Origin: Salidesulfovibrio brasiliensis JCM 12178
GTDB taxonomy: Bacteria; Desulfobacterota; Desulfovibrionia; Desulfovibrionales; Desulfovibrionaceae
Length of the DNA: 39,330 bases
Direction: 5' to 3'
Assembly: GCF_001311825.1 (NCBI RefSeq)
Contig: NZ_BBCB01000024.1
Span: 1 to 39,330, forward strand
Part shown: positions 33,666-39,330 of the stretch, in pieces
Position numbering within the stretch: the first letter of the stretch is position 1
Layout of the letters: each line of letters starts with the position of its first letter
The notes under the pieces: generated by a model
Told to the model about the DNA's origin: nothing
What the model saw: only the letters and a program-made list of their open reading frames with translations
The model's database searches: none
Made by a program: the position numbers and the translations under genes

Positions 33666-35210
33666 TTATTGTCCTGCGCCGGGAAGGGCGGTTGATGCGA
33701 GCACCGTGGGCACCGTTTGCTCCGGCGCGTCGGCCACGTGTGCCGTCCGGGAGTGGAAGTCGTCGATCATCTTGCCCGTGGACGGGGAGATGACCTTCAT
33801 GACCAGCCCCGGCGCGAGGCCGATGTAGACCACGAGGATCGCCAGCGGCATGAGGTAGGCCCATTCGCGCGCGTTGAGGTCGTGCCAGCCCTTGTCCTTT
33901 GGCGAGGACGGGCGGCCCCACGCCATCTTCAGGCCGAGGCGCAGCATGTAGGCTGCCGCGAGCATGGCGCCGGGGATGGCCAGCAGGCCGATGCTCGTCT
34001 TGGCCTGAAACGCGCCGATCAGCACGAGGGCTTCGCCCACGAAGCTGTTCAGGCCGGGGAAGCCGAACGAGGAGACCGCGAAGAGTCCGAACAGGCCCAT
34101 GTAGGCGGGCAGGTACTTGCCCATGCCCAGATGGTCGCCCAGCTCGCGGCTGTGGCTGCGTTCGTAGATGGCACCGATCATCATGAAGAGCGCGCCGGTG
34201 ACGATGCCGTGGTTCAGCATGACCATGACCGCGCCTTCTGCGCCGCGCGGGTTGAATATGAAGATGCCCAGCGTCACGAAGCCCATGTGGGCCACGGAGG
34301 AGTAGGCGATCAGTTTCTTGATGTCGGTCTGGCCCAGCGCCACGAGGCCGCCGTAGATGATGGAGGCCAGCGACAGGGCGATCATCATGGGCGCGAAGTA
34401 CATGGACGCGTCCGGGCACATGGGCAGGCAGAAGCGCAGGAAGCCGTAGGTTCCCATCTTCAGCAGCACCGAGGCCAGCAGCACAGAGCCTGCGGAAGGA
34501 GCCTGAACGTGGGCCGCCGGGAGCCATGTGTGGAACGGGAACATGGGCACCTTGATGGCGAAGGCAAGCGCCATGAACAGGAAGACCCAGGTCTGGAAGC
34601 CCATGGGGAAGTCCATCTGCATGAGCGCCGGGATGCTGAAGGTGCCGCCCTGATGGAACAGGCCCACGATGGCGGCCAGCAGGAGCGTGCTTCCGGCCAG
34701 CGTGTACAGGAAGAACTTGATGGAAGCGTACCGGCGTTCAGGACCGCCCCAGACCGCGATGAGCAGGTACATGGGGATGAGCATGGCCTCCCAGAAGATG
34801 TAGAAGAGCACGAGGTCCATGGCCGAGAACACGCCCACACAGGCGGTGGTCATGAGCAGCAGGCAGATGTGGAATTCCTTGAGCCGCTTGCCCACGTAGG
34901 TCCATGAGCAGAGAACGCACAGCGGCAGCAGGGCCACGCTCAGGATGACCATGAGCAGGCTGATGCCGTCCACGGCCAGCGAGTAGGCCAGATCCCACTG
35001 GGGAACCCACACGGCCTTTTCGATGAACTGGAATCCGGCGTCGCCGAGTTTGAAGTCGCGAATGAGCGGCAGCGCCAGCAGGCACTCCACGAATCCGGCC
35101 AGCAGGGTGTACCTGCGAATGGTCAGTTCCGGAAGCGGAAGCACCATGAGCACCAGCGCCGCAGCCAGCGGGAAGAAGATCAGAACGCTCAGAACGGGAT
35201 AGTCAACCAT
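33666..35210 (-). CDS. nuoM: NADH-quinone oxidoreductase subunit M-like (antiporter-like)
   Basis: 514 residues, NuoM type. Conserved marks: LVLFYIFWEAMLIPMYLLI with the TM5 Glu, AFAIKVPMFPFHTWLPAAH with the TM7 Lys, GSVLLASVLLKMGTYGFLRF with the TM8 Lys, and IKKLIAYSSVAHMGFVTLGI. It couples electron transfer to proton translocation in the membrane arm. GGAGAG precedes the ATG; it follows the 611-residue antiporter subunit after 14 bases. Confidence 0.96.
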   Translation of the reverse strand: MVDYPVLSVLIFFPLAAALVLMVLPLPELTIRRYTLLAGFVECLLALPLIRDFKLGDAGFQFIEKAVWVPQWDLAYSLAVDGISLLMVILSVALLPLCVLCSWTYVGKRLKEFHICLLLMTTACVGVFSAMDLVLFYIFWEAMLIPMYLLIAVWGGPERRYASIKFFLYTLAGSTLLLAAIVGLFHQGGTFSIPALMQMDFPMGFQTWVFLFMALAFAIKVPMFPFHTWLPAAHVQAPSAGSVLLASVLLKMGTYGFLRFCLPMCPDASMYFAPMMIALSLASIIYGGLVALGQTDIKKLIAYSSVAHMGFVTLGIFIFNPRGAEGAVMVMLNHGIVTGALFMMIGAIYERSHSRELGDHLGMGKYLPAYMGLFGLFAVSSFGFPGLNSFVGEALVLIGAFQAKTSIGLLAIPGAMLAAAYMLRLGLKMAWGRPSSPKDKGWHDLNAREWAYLMPLAILVVYIGLAPGLVMKVISPSTGKMIDDFHSRTAHVADAPEQTVPTVLASTALPGAGQ

Positions 35211-35224
35211 TTCGCTCTCCTTCC

Positions 35225-37060
35225 TTATTTCACCAGCACGAAGGCCAGCACGCCGACGCCGATTGCCGCGAGCAGGGCCGCGGATGCGTAGGTCTGGAGC
35301 CTTCCGGTCTGCAGTTTGGCAAGCGCGCCGCCTATGCCGAAGACGCCCTTGGCCGTTCCGTCCACAACCCCGTCGATGGCCGCGCGGTCAAAGCGTGCGG
35401 AGCCGTCGGCCGAGCCGACCAGCCCCCGCAGGCCCACCGTGCGGTAGACCTCGCTCCAGCGCGTGTCGATCCACGCGAAGGGGCGGGAGAAGATGGCCAG
35501 AAACGCCTTGCCGCCGAGGATGTAGAACCACTCGAAGTCCACGTTGCGCTGGGCGTGGGGAACCACGACCTTACGCATGGCCCAGAACCCGAGGCCGGTG
35601 AAGCCGAGGATCATGAAGGCCTGCAGCACGTGCCAGGTGGTGTAGGGCACGTATGGGTGCTCGATGGCTTCCGTGACGTGCGCGATGTAGGGCGAGTACA
35701 CGGATACGCCTTCCTGAATGGGCAGCAGCTTATACAGGAATTCGGGATACACGCCGGTGAAGAAGCACAGGGCCGAGCCGATGGCCATGGCCACGTACAT
35801 GTTCATGGGGATGGGCTTGAGTTCCCGCGCCGGGTTGTCGTTCTTGGAGAAGAACGCGAAGTACGGCAGCTTCAGGCCCACCGAGAGGAACGTACCCACC
35901 GCCGCCAGTTCCATGCCCAGCGCCAGCCAGGTGCGGTGCGCCTCGGCCGCGCCGGTAATCGTCATGGTCTTGGAGACGAAGCCGTTGAAGAAGGGCATGC
36001 CGGAGATGGAGACCGCGGCCACCATGTAGAAGATGAAGACCAGCGGCAGCCGCTTCACCAGGCCGCCCAGCTCGGTGAGCTTGGCGGTTCCCGCTGAGTA
36101 GAGCAGGCAGCCCGCGCCCATGAAGAGCAGGCCCTTGTAAAGGATGTGGGCGTAGGCGTGGGCGCTGGCGCCGTTCACGGTCATTGCCGTGCCGATGCCG
36201 ATGCCCGCCACCATGTATCCCACCTGCGAGACGATGTGATACCCGAGAATCCTCCGGGCATTGTTCTCGATGGTCGCGTAGAAAACACCGTAGACGCACA
36301 TGACAGTTCCGGCGATGGCCAGAATCTCGAATCCGGCAAAGGCCCGCGCCAGCACGTACACGGCGGTCTTGGTGGTGTATGCGCTCATGAAGACCGCGCC
36401 GGTGACGGTGGCCTCGGGGTAGGCGTCGGGCAGCCATGCGTGCAGGGGCACTACGGCGGCGTTGACGCAGAAGCCGATCATGATCAGCCAGTCGTAGTAC
36501 ATGGCCCCGGACGGATCCACGGGCGTGAAGGCCAGCGTGCCGAGGTCGGCCCAGCGGAGCAGCAGCCCGCCGAGCATGAACAGCCCGCCGAGGGTGTGGA
36601 ACATGAAGTAGCGGAAGCCCGCCCGCACCGACCTGTCGGAGCGGTTCAGCCACACCAGCATGGTGGAGGCCACGGACATGATTTCCCAGAACACGAAGAG
36701 CGTCAGGTAGTCGCCCGCGAAGAGGCAGCCGAAGCCGCCGCCCACATAGGCCAGCGAGGCCATGTGCTGGCCCTTGTCCTTGATGTGCATGGCGAAGATC
36801 AGCGCGATGACGCCCTGAATGGCGAAGACATGGGCAAAGACGATGGAGAGCTGGTCCACGCGGAAGAGGGTGAGCTCGGTGTCCACCCAGCCCAGCACCC
36901 CGGAGGTGCCGTGGTCGAGGCCGATGACCGAAAGTACGGCCAGAATCGCCGGAAGCGGCAGCAGCCATTTGAGCAGGCGGCCCGGAATGAACGGCACCGC
37001 GAACGAGGCCAGCAGAAAGTAGACGGCCGGATGGGCCAAGAGGCTATTGGTCGCGGTCAT
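35225..37060 (-). CDS. NuoL/MrpD-like antiporter subunit with C-terminal extension
   Basis: 611 residues. The core has the TM5 Glu (LTLFVFWEIMSVASTML) and the TM8 Lys (FMSAYTTKTAVYVLARAF). At the TM7 position, where NuoL, M and N carry lysine, the sequence is FCVNAAVVPLHAWLPDAYPE, with Asn in its place. The C-terminal about 150 residues include an amphipathic stretch and end LAKLQTGRLQTYASAALL plus a last TM, as in NuoL. Similar Asn-type proteins are often called Na+/H+ antiporter subunit D. The start overlaps the upstream 88-residue gene by 17 bases; GGAGGA precedes it. Confidence 0.9.
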   Translation of the reverse strand: MTATNSLLAHPAVYFLLASFAVPFIPGRLLKWLLPLPAILAVLSVIGLDHGTSGVLGWVDTELTLFRVDQLSIVFAHVFAIQGVIALIFAMHIKDKGQHMASLAYVGGGFGCLFAGDYLTLFVFWEIMSVASTMLVWLNRSDRSVRAGFRYFMFHTLGGLFMLGGLLLRWADLGTLAFTPVDPSGAMYYDWLIMIGFCVNAAVVPLHAWLPDAYPEATVTGAVFMSAYTTKTAVYVLARAFAGFEILAIAGTVMCVYGVFYATIENNARRILGYHIVSQVGYMVAGIGIGTAMTVNGASAHAYAHILYKGLLFMGAGCLLYSAGTAKLTELGGLVKRLPLVFIFYMVAAVSISGMPFFNGFVSKTMTITGAAEAHRTWLALGMELAAVGTFLSVGLKLPYFAFFSKNDNPARELKPIPMNMYVAMAIGSALCFFTGVYPEFLYKLLPIQEGVSVYSPYIAHVTEAIEHPYVPYTTWHVLQAFMILGFTGLGFWAMRKVVVPHAQRNVDFEWFYILGGKAFLAIFSRPFAWIDTRWSEVYRTVGLRGLVGSADGSARFDRAAIDGVVDGTAKGVFGIGGALAKLQTGRLQTYASAALLAAIGVGVLAFVLVK

Positions 37061-37310
37061 AGCAGTCCTCCGGGCGCGCCAGCAGCGGGGCGACGATTTT
37101 CTTGAGTACCGCGACCATGATCACGGCTCCGCCGAATCCGAACACGGCCCAGAAGCCGGGATAGGCGTCCAGTCCGAAGTGCGGATGGTGCGGATGAACG
37201 AAGACGTTGGCGAGCACCAGCAGGCCGAGGAAGGCGATGAGCGCCCAGAACCAGCCGCCGGATTTGCTGCGCTGCGCGTAGAGCCAGTTGCCGAGTGATT
37301 CCCTGAACAT
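37044..37310 (-). CDS. small two-TM protein of the antiporter cluster, unknown function
   Basis: 88 residues: a basic N-terminus (GNWLYAQRSKSGG), TM1 FWALIAFLGLLVLANVFV, a histidine-rich loop HPHHPHFG, TM2 FWAVFGFGGAVIMVAVL and a polar tail. Its ATG lies one base after the previous TAG and its 3' end overlaps the next gene by 17 bases, so it is certainly co-translated with both antiporter subunits. It may be an accessory subunit; the His cluster could bind a metal or protons. No family recognised. Confidence 0.8.
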   Translation of the reverse strand: MFRESLGNWLYAQRSKSGGWFWALIAFLGLLVLANVFVHPHHPHFGLDAYPGFWAVFGFGGAVIMVAVLKKIVAPLLARPEDCYDRDQ

Positions 37311-37311
37311 G

Positions 37312-38796
37312 CTAGAACCCCTTGAAGGTGTGGATGAAGTTCAGGAACGTCTCGGGATGGAGCCCGAGAAGCACCGAGATGGCGGCGGTGATGAGCAGCG
37401 GCACCACCATGACCGCCGGGGCTTCGGAATACTGTTCCATGGCGGCCCCGGGAGCGGGCTCGCGGAAGAACGCCCGGAATATGATGGGACCGAAGTAGCC
37501 TGCGTTGAGGATGGTCGAGGCCAGCAGCGCACCGAGCAGCCACCAGTGATGGATGGTCACTGCGCCCTGAGCCATGTACCACTTGCTCACGAAGCCGCAG
37601 ACCGGCGGCACGCCGATCATGCTCAGGCTGGCCACGGCGAACGCGCCGAAGGTCCACGGCATGCGGCGGCCGAGGCCGTTCATGAGGCTGATTTTCTTGA
37701 TGTGCGTGGCCACGTAGATCGCGCCCGCGCCCATGAAGAGGGTTATCTTGCTGAAGGCGTGGTGGGCGATGTGCATCAGCCCGCCCTGCACCGCCGCCGG
37801 GGTGAGCATTGCCACCCCGATGATGATGTATGAGAGCTGGCTCACCGTGGAGTAGGCCAGCCGCGCCTTGATGTCGTCCTTGGTCAGGGCGATGATCGAG
37901 GCCGCCACGATGGTGAAGGCCGCGAGGTACGCAGTGGGGATGCCGAGGAAGAGCTTGTCCATGGCCTCCACACCGAAGAGCGAGAGCATGATGCGGCTCA
38001 TGGAGAACACGCCCGCCTTGACGACCGCCACCGCATGCAGCAGCGCTGAGACCGGGGTGGGCGCGACCATTGCCGAGGGCAGCCAGTTATGCAGCGGCAT
38101 GATGGCCGCCTTGGCCAGCCCGCCCACGTACAGCACGTAGGTCAGCGTCACCAGCGTCGGGTCGGCGTCTGCCGGGAACACGCCGTTGACGAGGTCGCCC
38201 AGATGGAAGTCCAGCGTTCCGGCCAGCACGTAGGTCAGGACCATGGCGGGCAGGAAGAACAGCTTGGAGGTACCCATCAGGTACACGAAGTACTTGCGGG
38301 CCCCGGCAAAGGCTTCGTCGTCCTCGTGGTGTGCGACCAGCGGGTAGGTGAACAGCGAGATGATCTCGTAGAAGAGATACAGCGTGAACACGTTTGCCGC
38401 GGTGGCCACGCCCACGGCACCGAAGATGGCCGTGGCGAAGCAGAAGTAGTAGCGGGTCTGCGCGTGCTCGTTGAGGCTGCGCATGTACCCGATGTTGTAG
38501 CTCGTCACCAGGAACCAGAGGAACGGGGCGATGAGCCCGAAGATCATTGCCAGCCCGTCCACGCCGAACTTGACGGTCACGCCGGGGAGCAGGGTGAACA
38601 GGGTGTAGGTGTAGATGGTGCCCTCAAGCACGCCCGGTGCAAAGGAGACCATGGACAGGAACGCCGCTGCCGCAGCAATGAAGCTGACGGCTTCGCGCCT
38701 GTTCTGGTCGCCGCGCATGAGCCACACGAGCGCGGGGGCCACAAGGGTGATTGCCAGCGGGATGAGAACGCGGGGTGTGTCGATGAATTGCATCAT
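37312..38796 (-). CDS. MrpD/NuoM-like antiporter subunit
   Basis: 494 residues and about 14 TM helices. It carries the usual residues: TM5 Glu in FTLYLFYEIISLFTYPLV, TM7 Lys in GGLAKAAIMPLHNWLPSAM, the helix-break PTPVSALLHAVAVVKAGVFS with the TM8 Lys, and KARLAYSTVSQLSYIIIGV. This combination fits the monovalent cation:proton antiporter subunit D family, also found in membrane hydrogenases. It follows NuoK after four bases, so it occupies the place where nuoL would stand. Confidence 0.92.
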   Translation of the reverse strand: MMQFIDTPRVLIPLAITLVAPALVWLMRGDQNRREAVSFIAAAAAFLSMVSFAPGVLEGTIYTYTLFTLLPGVTVKFGVDGLAMIFGLIAPFLWFLVTSYNIGYMRSLNEHAQTRYYFCFATAIFGAVGVATAANVFTLYLFYEIISLFTYPLVAHHEDDEAFAGARKYFVYLMGTSKLFFLPAMVLTYVLAGTLDFHLGDLVNGVFPADADPTLVTLTYVLYVGGLAKAAIMPLHNWLPSAMVAPTPVSALLHAVAVVKAGVFSMSRIMLSLFGVEAMDKLFLGIPTAYLAAFTIVAASIIALTKDDIKARLAYSTVSQLSYIIIGVAMLTPAAVQGGLMHIAHHAFSKITLFMGAGAIYVATHIKKISLMNGLGRRMPWTFGAFAVASLSMIGVPPVCGFVSKWYMAQGAVTIHHWWLLGALLASTILNAGYFGPIIFRAFFREPAPGAAMEQYSEAPAVMVVPLLITAAISVLLGLHPETFLNFIHTFKGF

Positions 38797-38800
38797 GGCC

Positions 38801-39109
38801 TTACCCCTTCAGTTCCGTGATGTCTTGTGCGCTCGCCGAGCCGAAGCGCTTGGCGACCACGAGGATGATGGCGAGAGCCAGCGTGGCTTCCGCCGCGGCC
38901 AGTCCCATGACCAGCAGCGAGGAGAGCTGCGCCAGCGATGCGTCGGCCCTTGTCAGCTGACCCGAGGCCGCGATGGAGAGTCCTGCGCCGTTGAGCATCA
39001 GTTCCATGCTGATGAGCATGCCCACGAGGCTTTTCCTGCGGACAAAGCCGTAGATTCCCAGCGCGAGCAGCAGCAGCGCCACGAGATGATATGCGGTCAG
39101 AGCGCTCAC
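38801..39109 (-). CDS. nuoK: NADH-quinone oxidoreductase subunit K
   Basis: 102 residues and three TM helices. The conserved membrane carboxylates are seen in GMLISMELMLNGAGLSI (TM2) and AAAEATLALAIILVV (TM3). The start is GTG with AGGAGG upstream, overlapping the nuoJ stop codon (GTGA). Confidence 0.96.
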   Translation of the reverse strand: MSALTAYHLVALLLLALGIYGFVRRKSLVGMLISMELMLNGAGLSIAASGQLTRADASLAQLSSLLVMGLAAAEATLALAIILVVAKRFGSASAQDITELKG

Positions 39110-39330
39110 CGGGGCCTCCTCTTTTCGAATCCGAGAATGACGGCTCCGGCCATGGCCACGAACAGGACCACCGAGATGAGCTCGAACGCCAGAACGTATT
39201 CGTTCATCAGCGCCGCGCCGATGGTGGCCAGCGGCAGGTCGGTCGGAACCGGGGTGGTTTCCGGGGTCGTCTTCATGATGACCGCCGCAATGATGGCGGT
39301 GGGGATGGCCGCCGCACCCAGCGCGACGGG
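39106..39330 (-). CDS. nuoJ: NADH-quinone oxidoreductase subunit J, 3' part
   Basis: The last 74 codons are visible; the gene runs off the right edge. The ending MNEYVLAFELISVVLFVAMAG, then AVILGFEKRRPR, is the typical NuoJ C-terminal helix with its conserved EY...FEL pattern. It overlaps nuoK by 4 bases. Confidence 0.92.
   Translation of the reverse strand, partial: PVALGAAAIPTAIIAAVIMKTTPETTPVPTDLPLATIGAALMNEYVLAFELISVVLFVAMAGAVILGFEKRRPR

Noticed and set aside
33717-34907. Plus-strand open frame opposite nuoM
   Set aside because: Its product is a charged Arg/His/Glu repeat-like string, the mirror of hydrophobic TM codons.
1-39330. CRISPR arrays, insertion sequences, phage or toxin-antitoxin genes
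   Set aside because: No regularly spaced repeats, transposase or integrase motifs, or paired small toxin/antitoxin genes were seen on either strand.

Overview
The window is GC-rich (58-67% in the core-gene lines I counted by hand) and looks like a chromosomal stretch from a Desulfovibrionaceae-type sulfate reducer (Desulfobacterota). The support is the block ispE / tRNA-Gln / prs / rplY / pth / carD-like / rho, a sensor kinase with a cysteine-tryptophan 'two-CW' type domain, a multi-antiporter Nuo/Mrp-like membrane operon followed by a ferredoxin and a TauE/SafE carrier, and several stand-alone periplasmic solute-binding proteins. The taxonomic placement is inference; no rRNA or marker comparison was possible.

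Layout. 1-171: 5' part of a small zinc-ribbon gene. 366-2839: macro-domain protein, hslV and hslU in one tight operon ending in a strong terminator. 2888-8126: an outer-membrane barrel, a CLC chloride channel with a CBS pair, ribF, and a BepA-like M48 protease. 8247-13815: housekeeping block read right to left from ispE through tRNA-Gln, prs, rplY, pth and carD-like to rho. 13857-16551: a DegP-like protease and a Bcr/CflA-type efflux pump. 16762-17669: tRNA-Arg(CCT) followed by an AT-richer 0.8 kb insert bounded by a copy of the tRNA 3' end, the scar of a site-specific integration. 17924-21036: an outer-membrane barrel, two orphan family-3 solute-binding proteins and a small unknown. 21223-22836: an NSS-family Na+/amino-acid symporter with its 33-residue MetS-type small subunit. 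22966-29808: a five-gene plus-strand operon. 29805-39330: the minus-strand Nuo/Mrp-like operon, cut off inside nuoJ.

The most interesting part is 22966-29808. A PhnD-like lipoprotein, a membrane sensor kinase (periplasmic sensor, CW domain, PAS, HisKA, HATPase), a single-domain response regulator, a PEP-synthase-like dikinase whose usual C-terminal TIM barrel is replaced by an unrecognised domain, and a dual-specificity-phosphatase/YkgJ cysteine-cluster fusion are joined by overlaps or gaps of 2-30 bases. The arrangement suggests ligand sensing coupled to an unusual phosphotransfer enzyme with its own phosphatase. That reading is inference; the target is not visible.

Sequence quality. Eight genes, including the essential prs and rho, appear broken by single-base indels: ten apparent losses and one apparent gain. 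Each reads through as a normal full-length protein once one base is restored. I treat these as probable consensus errors, give the full-length span for each gene, and note where the frame changes.
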